Below the pieces are notes generated by a model. That model had not been told where the DNA came from. It did not search any database and worked only from the letters and a program-made list of their open reading frames with translations. Source: JAWLAT01 sp041395325 (GTDB lineage: Bacteria; Pseudomonadota; Gammaproteobacteria; Xanthomonadales; SZUA-5). From it: 64,000 bases of DNA. The stretch lies in contig JAWLAT010000005.1 in assembly GCA_041395325.1 (NCBI GenBank), forward strand, positions 62,001 through 126,000, in the 5' to 3' direction. Both the position numbers and the translations under genes were made by a program. This document shows, one piece after another, positions 9,358 to 16,518 of this stretch. Position 1 is the first letter of the stretch. Every line of letters starts with the position of its first letter.

Positions 9358-12300
9358 TTAGAAGTCGTAGCGGATACCGATGCGGATCCGGTAGACCGAC
9401 TGCGCCGGGCTCAGGCTGCTGCTGGCCCGATCCGTGAAGTCGTTGAAGCGATACACACAGGCATCCTGAGTCGAGCAGGCGATGCGCGCCGCGTCACCGG
9501 TGAGCGCGGTGGCGCCGTCGATGCCGTTGGCCGCCACATCAGCCCGCGTGACCAGGTCGGCCTGGACGTTCGGCTGCTGGTTGTTGCCCGGGCCGTTGTA
9601 GAAGTTGCCCCACTTGCTGTTCAGCAGGTTACCCAGGTTGTCGACGTCCAGCACCAGCTTCAACTTGTTGTCGCCGAAGATCTTGTCCATTCCCGGGATA
9701 CCCGGCAGTTCCTGCTGGATGCGCAGATCCCACTGACGAATCCAGCGCGAGGACTTGGAGTTGACCTCGTGGATCTTGCCCGTTTCGATGCCTTCGCGAG
9801 CGACGAAGTCGAAGAAGGCCTGGGTATCGAAACCAGAGGAGTAGACCACGGACGGGTCAACACCCGGACTCGGGATGTACAGCGGGCTGTTGTCGAAGGG
9901 ACCTTCACCCTGACCGGCGCGACCGAACAGCGAGTTGGTGTTGCTGACGTCAAAGGTGTAGGTGTACGGCGTACCCGAGTAGGCCTGACCGAACAGATCG
10001 AAGCGGGTCTTGTAGTCGCCGAAGAAGGCCTTTTCATAGCCGATGCTCAGCTTGAAGGCATCTTCGATCTGGAACGGTGAGGTCCGAGCCGACGGGTTGT
10101 TGCGATCCACTGCCACGATGCCGCGCCAGTTCGAGATACCACGCGACGAGGTGCCCTCGGTGGTGTCTTCGATGTTCTGACGGGCATAGCTGAACTCGGC
10201 GTCGAAGCCATTCTCCCAGCGCTTGGCCAGCGACAGCGAGATGGTGTGGCTGCTGCCGCCATCGAAGTTGCCCAGCTGGGTCAGGTTGTTGATGCGCAGC
10301 GCGTCCAGATCGGCGTAGATCGGACGACCGTCCGGTGCCACACCCGTCGGCTGGGCGGCCGGCAGATCGGTCTGCGCCAGATTGGTCCACAGGAAGCCTT
10401 CACGGACCCGCGAATACAGATACTGCGCGGTGAAGGTGTAGTCGGTGCCCAGGTCCAGACCACCGAACTGCATGTCGAAACCCTGATCCCAGCGCAGCGA
10501 GGCCTTCAGATCGTTCGGGGTCCGGAAGTCAGGGTCAATGGAATCGATGACCACCGGGGTGCCGTTCGAAACGGTGTCAATCAACACGCTTGGGATCACG
10601 CGCGGATCCAGATTGGTCAGATTGCTCTGCGCCGCAAAGACCGTAGCCGGCTGGAAGGCATTGGAGATCCAGACCTTCGGATCACCGCCAGCGAAGATAC
10701 CCAGACCACCGGTGACGACCGTGCGATCGAGCGGCGTCCAGCGGAAACCAAGGCGCGGCATGAACAGCTTGTTGCCATCGACGTTGACGTCGTTGCGCAC
10801 ACCGTAGTCGCTGAAGACCTGCTGGTTGAAGACCGGGCGATCATCCTGGCTGAATTCTTCCAGACGGAAACCCAGCGTGACCTCGAAGTTCGGGGTGACG
10901 GTCCAGGTGTCCTGCAGGAAATACGAGTACTTCTCGTAGCCCCAGGCCGATGCGGCGTCATTGACATTGTTGCTGATCGCGTTGGCGTACTCGACGCGGC
11001 CAGTGCGGTTGACGATCTGATCAAAGCTGTTGAAGCGGAAGCGACCCGTCGAGCTGCCCACGAACAGATTGAAGACGTCGAATTCTTCGTACTCGGCGCC
11101 GAAGGTCCAGACGTGATCGTTGTAATACCAGTCACCGGACAGGAAGACCTGGGTGCGCTCGTCATTAAACAGGTTGGCGTGGCGGAAGCGATCGCAGCCC
11201 GCAATGAAGGTACGACGCTGGGTCAGCAGGCCGTCCAGCGGCGTGCCGGCCAGGCCACCATTGGCCGGATTCAGATCGAACTCCAGCGCGCCGATGCCCG
11301 CACCAGCGCGGCACAACTGATCACGCTGGAATTCCTTGTTGTTGTAACGGAAGGTGGTGGAGAAGCTCGGCGACCAGTCGGAGAAGATCTGCAGGGTATG
11401 CGCGGTCAGATCCACCGGGGTGTCGTACCAGGCAGATTCAAAGTTCAGGGCGCCCGTGACAGTGCCGGATTCTTCGGTGCTTTGATAGGTGTACGAAGCG
11501 CGATGATCGTCGGAGATGTTCCAGTCCAGCTTGACCAGTGCGCGTTCGGAGGTGATCGGGTTGGACACCTGGGTCGCACGCGTACCCGGATCGTAGCCGT
11601 AGGTGTCCTGGATCACACCGCGCAAGGCGTCAAAGAAGCCTGGCTGCACGCCGTTGTTCTCGTCAGTGACCGAGAAATCGGTGGTCGAGGAGGACTTGAA
11701 CTCGTCGTAGGAGACAAAGAAGAACAGCTTGTCCTTGATGATCGGACCGCTCAGCGTGACGCCGTACTCACGCTCCTTGAAGGGGGCGGCGTTGAAGTCG
11801 CGCTCGCCGTCTTCGCCGTACTCGTCACCCAGGAAGTCTTCATCCAGGTAATAGTAGAAGGCCGAACCGTCAAACTCATTGCCACCCGACTTGGTGACGA
11901 TGTTGACCAGACCGCCGGTGAAGCCAGTGGCCGTAACCGAATAGTCGGAAGCGACCAGCGAGGCCGACTCGACGGCATCCAGATTGATCGGCGAACGATT
12001 CGTGGCGTAGGTGTTGCTGCCCAGGCCGAAGTCGTCCTGCTGCAGCGCGCCGTCGATCGACAGGCCGTTGAAGCGCGGGTTGGCACCGGCGACCGACAGG
12101 TTGCCTTCGCCACGCGAGGAGGCCAGCGGGTCACGCAGCAGGGTGCGAATGACGTCGCGGCGGCTGGCCGGCTGGTTGCTGATGTCCACCGAGGTGTAGG
12201 TGGAGCCCACGCCGCTGTTCAGGTCGCGAGTCGCTTCGCGATCGGCCGACACCACGATGGCGTCGAGCGCCTGGGTGCTGCTGGACTCCATCGACAGGCG

Positions 12301-12684
12301 CATCGCCGGCTGCGTGCCGGGGCGCAGGAAGATCTCGTCGACCGTGCTGGTGCGATAGCCGTCCGCGGAGATGATCAGCTGGTACGGACCACCGACGCGC
12401 AGACCGCCCTGGAAGAAGTTGCCGGTGTCACCGGTGAAAGCTTCCGAACGGGTGCCGGAGGGCTGGTGAATCAGCACCACCGAGGCGTTCACCACCGGCG
12501 AGCCGTCTTCGGCCGTGACCGAGCCGCTCAGGCTCGACGAGGTCTGCTGGGCAAACGCGCTCTGTACCGGAACGGCACTGATCAGGAGGGCCGTACCAAC
12601 GGCCGGGGCCAGCGAACTGCCGAGCCCGAGCAGCGCATAGCGGATCGCAACACTGAGGCCCTTACGGCCGTTCCTTGTACTCAT
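9358..12684 (-). CDS. Oar-like TonB-dependent receptor with N-terminal carboxypeptidase-regulatory domain
   Basis: The mature protein is about 1,100 residues. A signal peptide ending SAFAQQ is followed by a carboxypeptidase-regulatory-like beta-sandwich (GSVTAEDGSPVVNASVVLIHQPSGT...), then a plug with DAIVVSADRE and FNGLSIDGALQQDDFGL, and a long beta-barrel ending YRIRIGIRYDF. This arrangement is that of Oar (Myxococcus adhesion/developmental) and related large receptors common in Xanthomonadales. The start is ATG 12684 with GAGG upstream, not the alternative start at 12705. It has its own terminator and no operon partner. The cargo is unknown; large peptides, polymers or protein export have been suggested for the family. 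Confidence 0.92.
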   Translation of the reverse strand: MSTRNGRKGLSVAIRYALLGLGSSLAPAVGTALLISAVPVQSAFAQQTSSSLSGSVTAEDGSPVVNASVVLIHQPSGTRSEAFTGDTGNFFQGGLRVGGPYQLIISADGYRTSTVDEIFLRPGTQPAMRLSMESSSTQALDAIVVSADREATRDLNSGVGSTYTSVDISNQPASRRDVIRTLLRDPLASSRGEGNLSVAGANPRFNGLSIDGALQQDDFGLGSNTYATNRSPINLDAVESASLVASDYSVTATGFTGGLVNIVTKSGGNEFDGSAFYYYLDEDFLGDEYGEDGERDFNAAPFKEREYGVTLSGPIIKDKLFFFVSYDEFKSSSTTDFSVTDENNGVQPGFFDALRGVIQDTYGYDPGTRATQVSNPITSERALVKLDWNISDDHRASYTYQSTEESGTVTGALNFESAWYDTPVDLTAHTLQIFSDWSPSFSTTFRYNNKEFQRDQLCRAGAGIGALEFDLNPANGGLAGTPLDGLLTQRRTFIAGCDRFRHANLFNDERTQVFLSGDWYYNDHVWTFGAEYEEFDVFNLFVGSSTGRFRFNSFDQIVNRTGRVEYANAISNNVNDAASAWGYEKYSYFLQDTWTVTPNFEVTLGFRLEEFSQDDRPVFNQQVFSDYGVRNDVNVDGNKLFMPRLGFRWTPLDRTVVTGGLGIFAGGDPKVWISNAFQPATVFAAQSNLTNLDPRVIPSVLIDTVSNGTPVVIDSIDPDFRTPNDLKASLRWDQGFDMQFGGLDLGTDYTFTAQYLYSRVREGFLWTNLAQTDLPAAQPTGVAPDGRPIYADLDALRINNLTQLGNFDGGSSHTISLSLAKRWENGFDAEFSYARQNIEDTTEGTSSRGISNWRGIVAVDRNNPSARTSPFQIEDAFKLSIGYEKAFFGDYKTRFDLFGQAYSGTPYTYTFDVSNTNSLFGRAGQGEGPFDNSPLYIPSPGVDPSVVYSSGFDTQAFFDFVAREGIETGKIHEVNSKSSRWIRQWDLRIQQELPGIPGMDKIFGDNKLKLVLDVDNLGNLLNSKWGNFYNGPGNNQQPNVQADLVTRADVAANGIDGATALTGDAARIACSTQDACVYRFNDFTDRASSSLSPAQSVYRIRIGIRYDF

Positions 12685-12868
12685 CTTGACTACCTCGAAG
12701 GACAAAAGGAGGCGCGGGTGCGCCAGGGAAAGACAGGCGGCAAAGTTAAACTTCGGTTATGAAGGGTATGTTACATCAAGCTGTCAGGTCCCGGATGATT
12801 GCATCGGGATCGCAATCGCTGGGAAGATTCGTCCCGGGCAACCGCTTCGACAGGCCCGATTGACCGTC

Positions 12869-13720
12869 ATGTATGTCGATACCCACGCCCAGGCGCGAAC
12901 CACCCCAGCGATGCGCGAAGCGATCCAGCAGGCCACCGGCAGCGTGGCTGAACTGGCCCAGCGCTTTGGGGTCAGCGAGCAGACCATCCGCAAGTGGCGA
13001 CGGCGTGATGGGGTGGCCGATCACAGCCACCGTCCAGAGCGCCTGCGCACCACACTCGACGGCGTGCAGGAGGATCTGCTGGTCGGCCTGCGCGTGGGAT
13101 TGCGTTTGCCCCTGGACGGCCTGCTGCAACTGGCGCGATCGCAACTCAACCCGGCTGCCAGCCGCTCGGCCATCGACCGCACACTGCGCAGACGTGGCGT
13201 CAGCCGACTGGACCTGCTGCGTCCGGCATTGCCGAACGCCCCGACCGACGCGACGCTGCTCTTGAGCCTGATTCCGATCCGCAGCCCAGCGCATGGCCTC
13301 AGCCGCTTGCTGGTCGCGCGCCGCTGGCCCGATGCGAAGGTGGCGATCACCCACCTGCCCCCGCGCTGGCGCGATCTGTGGGTATGGCTGCTGCCGCTCC
13401 TTGCCGTGGCGGCGGAAGCCCCACTGCGCCTGCTCGCTGGAGACGATGTGGATTGGTCGCTCCCCAGGCCGCTGCGACACCCCAGCGACAGACATCCGCT
13501 GCCGAGCAGTCAACAGCAGGCACTCTGGCTGGCCTTGCAGACTCAATGTGAACTTTTGGCACAGGAACAGCCCGGCCGAGTCACGGTGGACGGCAACACC
13601 CCACCGCATCGCCATCTGGACCATCAGGCCCTGCTTGGTCTGGGCAGCCACTGCGAGAGGATGCTCGTTGCGGGTGCGCCTCGCCGCAACCTCAAACCGG
13701 CGCTTCAGCCACCCAGATAG
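12869..13720 (+). CDS. Protein with IS481-transposase-type helix-turn-helix N-terminus and unrelated C-terminal region
   Basis: Residues about 1-110 closely follow the N-terminal DNA-binding part of IS481-family transposases: MYVDTHAQARTTPAMREAI, VAELAQRFGVSEQTIRKWRRRD as helix-turn-helix, HRPERLRTTL, LPLDGLLQLAR and NPAASRSAIDRTLRRRGVSRL. In those transposases a DDE/rve integrase core follows. Here about 170 residues without a visible DDE core follow, rich in Leu, Arg and Trp, ending QPPR. The start ATG 12869 matches the transposase start. The gene is 283 residues with no internal stop, and no terminal inverted repeats were seen. It may be a domesticated regulator or a fossil that stayed open. 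It overlaps marC by 16 bases at the 3' ends. Confidence 0.65.
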   Translation: MYVDTHAQARTTPAMREAIQQATGSVAELAQRFGVSEQTIRKWRRRDGVADHSHRPERLRTTLDGVQEDLLVGLRVGLRLPLDGLLQLARSQLNPAASRSAIDRTLRRRGVSRLDLLRPALPNAPTDATLLLSLIPIRSPAHGLSRLLVARRWPDAKVAITHLPPRWRDLWVWLLPLLAVAAEAPLRLLAGDDVDWSLPRPLRHPSDRHPLPSSQQQALWLALQTQCELLAQEQPGRVTVDGNTPPHRHLDHQALLGLGSHCERMLVAGAPRRNLKPALQPPR

Positions 13721-14292
13721 CGGGCCACCCCATCGAGGAAGAGCTGCACGGACAGCGTCACCAGCAACATGCCCATGAGCCGCTCCAGGGCGATCAGCAG
13801 GCGCTTGCCCAGGTAGCGCAGCAGCAGCACAGCACCGAGGATCACGGCAAGATTGCCGGCCCAGGCCAGGCCCAGCGCGGCCAACAACACACCCTGACTG
13901 TCGGGATGACTGGCGCCCAGCAGCATCAAGGTGGCCATCGACGAGGGCCCGGCGACGCAGGGAATCGCCAGCGGCACGATGAACGGCTCACCGTCTGGCG
14001 TTTCGCCCATGATGCCGTCGGCTGGCGGAAAGATCATGCGCAGGCCGATCAGGAACAGCACGATGCCGCCGGCGATCGACACCGACTCCTGGCGCAGATG
14101 CAGCCACTCCAGCACTGTCGGCCCCACCGCCCAGAAGATGGCCAGCACCAGCAGCGCAATCAGCATCTCGCGAATGACCACCAGGCGCCGGCGTGCAGCC
14201 GGCAGGTCCTTCAGCAGCGTGATGAAGATCGGCACGTTGCCGACCGGATCCATGACCAGGAACAGCAGGATCGCGGCGGCCAGCAGGTCCAT
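13705..14292 (-). CDS. MarC family integral membrane protein
   Basis: The 195-residue protein has six likely membrane helices, starting MDLLAAAILLFLVMDPVGNVPIF with the MDPxGN signature of MarC/SNARE-like proteins, then GIVLFLIGLRMIF and VPLAIPCVAGPSSMATLMLL, a second conserved half. Function is not settled in this family; the early link to multiple antibiotic resistance was withdrawn. The start ATG 14292 overlaps the stop of the upstream SDR (TGATG), so the three genes grxD, SDR and marC appear to be one transcript. The longer ORF upstream of this ATG is a shadow of the SDR gene. Confidence 0.88.
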   Translation of the reverse strand: MDLLAAAILLFLVMDPVGNVPIFITLLKDLPAARRRLVVIREMLIALLVLAIFWAVGPTVLEWLHLRQESVSIAGGIVLFLIGLRMIFPPADGIMGETPDGEPFIVPLAIPCVAGPSSMATLMLLGASHPDSQGVLLAALGLAWAGNLAVILGAVLLLRYLGKRLLIALERLMGMLLVTLSVQLFLDGVARYLGG

Positions 14293-15044
14293 CAGTCGGC
14301 GGCCAGCGGTCGGGCGTCGTAAACACTGCCGGTCATCCCCGGCTGGGCGAGCAGATCGACGACGGCCGGCGCAATGCGCTCGGGCGGACAGAAGCGGTCC
14401 GGCGGGCTGGCCGGAAAGGCGCGCAGATTCAAATTGGTGCGACAGGGCGGCGCCAGCAGGCCCAGCACACGCGGACCGAGGCGACTGCTTTCCTCGCCCG
14501 CGATGGCGACGAAGGCGCGCAAGGCCGCCTGCGCCACGCCGTAAGCGCCCCACAACGCGTGCTCGCAGCGCGCCGGATCATCCAGGTAGACGATCAACGT
14601 CCCCTGCGCCTGCCGCAGTGCCGGCAGACAGGCACGCCAAAGCAGGAAGGCCACATTGACGTGCACATGCCAGGTGCGCAGCCACTCGCTGCCATCCAGA
14701 TGCTCCAGTGCCGCCAGGCCCTGCAGGCGACCGGCGGCCAGCACCAGGCCATCCAGACCACCGAATTCCTGCTGTAGCGTTTGACCCAGCTGATCGAAAT
14801 CGTCCGGCTGGGCCCCTTCCAGGTTGATCGGGTACAGCGCTGCCTCATGACCGGCCGCGTCCAGTTCGTCGTAGAGGCGCTCGAGTGCGGGAACGCGCCG
14901 TCCCGCGAGCACCACTCGGGCGCCGGCAGCCGCACAGGCCCAGGCCGCAGCGGTGCCGTGGCCACCCGAGGCGCCGACGATGAGCACCGTCCGTCCTGCC
15001 AGCGACTGCTCAGCCGCAGCCGAAGGTAGCGCCAGGGCCTGCAC
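14292..15044 (-). CDS. Short-chain dehydrogenase/reductase-like protein (YciK-like) with altered active site
   Basis: The 250-residue Rossmann protein starts with a cofactor-binding GASGGHG (residues 24-30) and VVLAGRR, and has LAAG in place of the usual NNAG. The catalytic region reads GAYGVAQAALRA: Tyr168 is kept but the lysine of YxxxK is Gln172, and the upstream catalytic serine is not evident. Overall order resembles E. coli YciK. Without the lysine, normal SDR chemistry is doubtful, so it may bind a nucleotide without catalysis or use another mechanism. It starts immediately after grxD and its stop overlaps the marC start. Confidence 0.78.
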   Translation of the reverse strand: MQALALPSAAAEQSLAGRTVLIVGASGGHGTAAAWACAAAGARVVLAGRRVPALERLYDELDAAGHEAALYPINLEGAQPDDFDQLGQTLQQEFGGLDGLVLAAGRLQGLAALEHLDGSEWLRTWHVHVNVAFLLWRACLPALRQAQGTLIVYLDDPARCEHALWGAYGVAQAALRAFVAIAGEESSRLGPRVLGLLAPPCRTNLNLRAFPASPPDRFCPPERIAPAVVDLLAQPGMTGSVYDARPLAAD

Positions 15045-15362
15045 TCAGGAACTCTGCGCGTCGCCGACGATGCGCTCGAGCTCGCCGGATTCATACAACT
15101 CGACGGTGATGTCCGCGCCACCGATCAGTTCGCCGTTGACGAACAACTGCGGAAAGGTCTTCCAGTTCGAGTAGTGCGGCAGGTGCGCACGGATCTCCGG
15201 ATCCTCCAGCACGTTGATGTGCTCGAAACGGGCGCCACAGCGCTTCAGCGCCTCGACAGCCTGGGAGGAGAAACCACACATCGGAAACTGCGGCGTGCCC
15301 TTCATGAACAGCACGATCGGGTGGGCGTTGACGATGCGCGCGATGCGCTGCTTGACTTCCAT
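15045..15362 (-). CDS. grxD: Monothiol glutaredoxin (Grx4/GrxD type)
   Basis: This 105-residue protein is a monothiol CGFS glutaredoxin, which binds and hands over [2Fe-2S] clusters with BolA proteins and glutathione. It shows IVLFMKGTPQFPMCGFSS with the CGFS active site at Cys29, and then NWKTFPQLFVNGELIGG as the glutathione-binding TVP-like and GG loops. The start ATG 15362 is chosen because it gives the exact family length; the frame is open further upstream without homology. It heads a grxD-SDR-marC run. Confidence 0.93.
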   Translation of the reverse strand: MEVKQRIARIVNAHPIVLFMKGTPQFPMCGFSSQAVEALKRCGARFEHINVLEDPEIRAHLPHYSNWKTFPQLFVNGELIGGADITVELYESGELERIVGDAQSS

Positions 15363-15507
15363 GGCAACGAGAACCGGGATGCGAGGGGAGCGGATGTTAG
15401 CAGCCGCGCCGCGCACCGGTGTCCAGGCCGGCAACAAGTCCCGGCGCTCGCAGACCCTTGCTGAGGCGGTGCTACCCTTGCCGCCTGCTAGCGCCGACCC
15501 CGCTGTC

Positions 15508-16500
15508 ATGCTGAAGATCGATACCCACACCCACATACTGCCGCCCGACTGGCCAGACCTCGCCAGCCGCTTCGGTGACGACCGATTTCCCGTGCTGCGT
15601 GTCGAGGAGGGTCGCCACAACATTTATCGCGGTGGCCGCTTCTTCCGGCAGATCCAGCCCAACGCCTGGGATGCCGACTTGCGCATGGCGCAGTACGCGT
15701 CTTTCGGTATCGAACGGCAGGTCGTCTCGACGGTGCCGGTGATGTTCTGCTACTGGGCCGAGGGTCAGGCGGCGCTGGTGCTGCACCAGCATCTGAACGA
15801 CCATCTGGCTGGATTGCAGCGCGATCATCCCGGCCGCTATGTGGGTCTGGCCACAGTGCCACTGCAGGATCCGGTACTGGCCTGCGCCGAACTGGAGCGC
15901 AGCGTCGTCGAACTGGGCCTGGCCGGGGTGCAAATCGGCTCCCATGTGGATCTCTGGAATCTGGATGCCCCGGAACTGGCTGATTTCTTTGCCACGGCCG
16001 AACGCCTGGGCGCCAGCGTCCTGATCCACCCCTGGGACATGATGGGCACCGAAACGATGCCCAAGTACTGGATGCCCTGGCTGGTCGGCATGCCGGCCGA
16101 GCAGAGTCGCGCCGCCTGTGCGCTGATTTTTGGCGGCGTGCTGGAGCGACATCCCGAACTGCGCATCGCCTTTGCCCATGGCGGAGGCAGCTTTCCCTAC
16201 ACCCTCGGACGCATCGAACACGGCTTCCGGATGCGCCCGGATCTGGTCGCCATCGACAACCCGCACCCGCCCAGCCACTACCTGTCGCGGCTCTATTTCG
16301 ATTGTTGTGTCCATGACGACCGCGCGCTGCGCTATCTGCTCGACACCGTCGGCAGCAGTCAGGTCATGCTGGGAACCGACTACCCCTTCCCGCTGGGCGA
16401 ACAGGAACCCGGCAGTTCGATCGAGCGACTGGCGCTGCCGCAGGCCGAGCAGGAAGCACTGTTCCACGACAACGCCCTGCGCTGGCTCAATCAGTCTTGA
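15508..16500 (+). CDS. 2-amino-3-carboxymuconate-6-semialdehyde decarboxylase (ACMSD)
   Basis: The 330-residue amidohydrolase-2 family protein begins MLKIDTHTHILPPDWPDL, with metal ligands His7 and His9, continues with NAWDADLRMAQYASFGIERQVVST, LIHPWDMMG and AFAHGGGSFPYTLGRIEHGF, and ends with the metal-binding GTDYPFPLGEQEPG. These are characteristic of ACMSD, which removes CO2 from the product of 3-hydroxyanthranilate dioxygenase and diverts the kynurenine pathway from quinolinate/NAD toward 2-aminomuconate. Its nearness to kynU and kmo supports this call. The start ATG 15508 places the metal motif at the very N-terminus, as in the family. Confidence 0.88.
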   Translation: MLKIDTHTHILPPDWPDLASRFGDDRFPVLRVEEGRHNIYRGGRFFRQIQPNAWDADLRMAQYASFGIERQVVSTVPVMFCYWAEGQAALVLHQHLNDHLAGLQRDHPGRYVGLATVPLQDPVLACAELERSVVELGLAGVQIGSHVDLWNLDAPELADFFATAERLGASVLIHPWDMMGTETMPKYWMPWLVGMPAEQSRAACALIFGGVLERHPELRIAFAHGGGSFPYTLGRIEHGFRMRPDLVAIDNPHPPSHYLSRLYFDCCVHDDRALRYLLDTVGSSQVMLGTDYPFPLGEQEPGSSIERLALPQAEQEALFHDNALRWLNQS

Positions 16501-16518
16501 CCCGTCTGGACATTCGGT

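Noticed and set aside
10246..12762. 838-residue plus-strand open frame opposite the Oar-like receptor
   Set aside because: It mirrors the receptor codons on the other strand; the translation has no domain, no start context and high Arg/Val/Gln typical of antisense reading of GC-rich genes.
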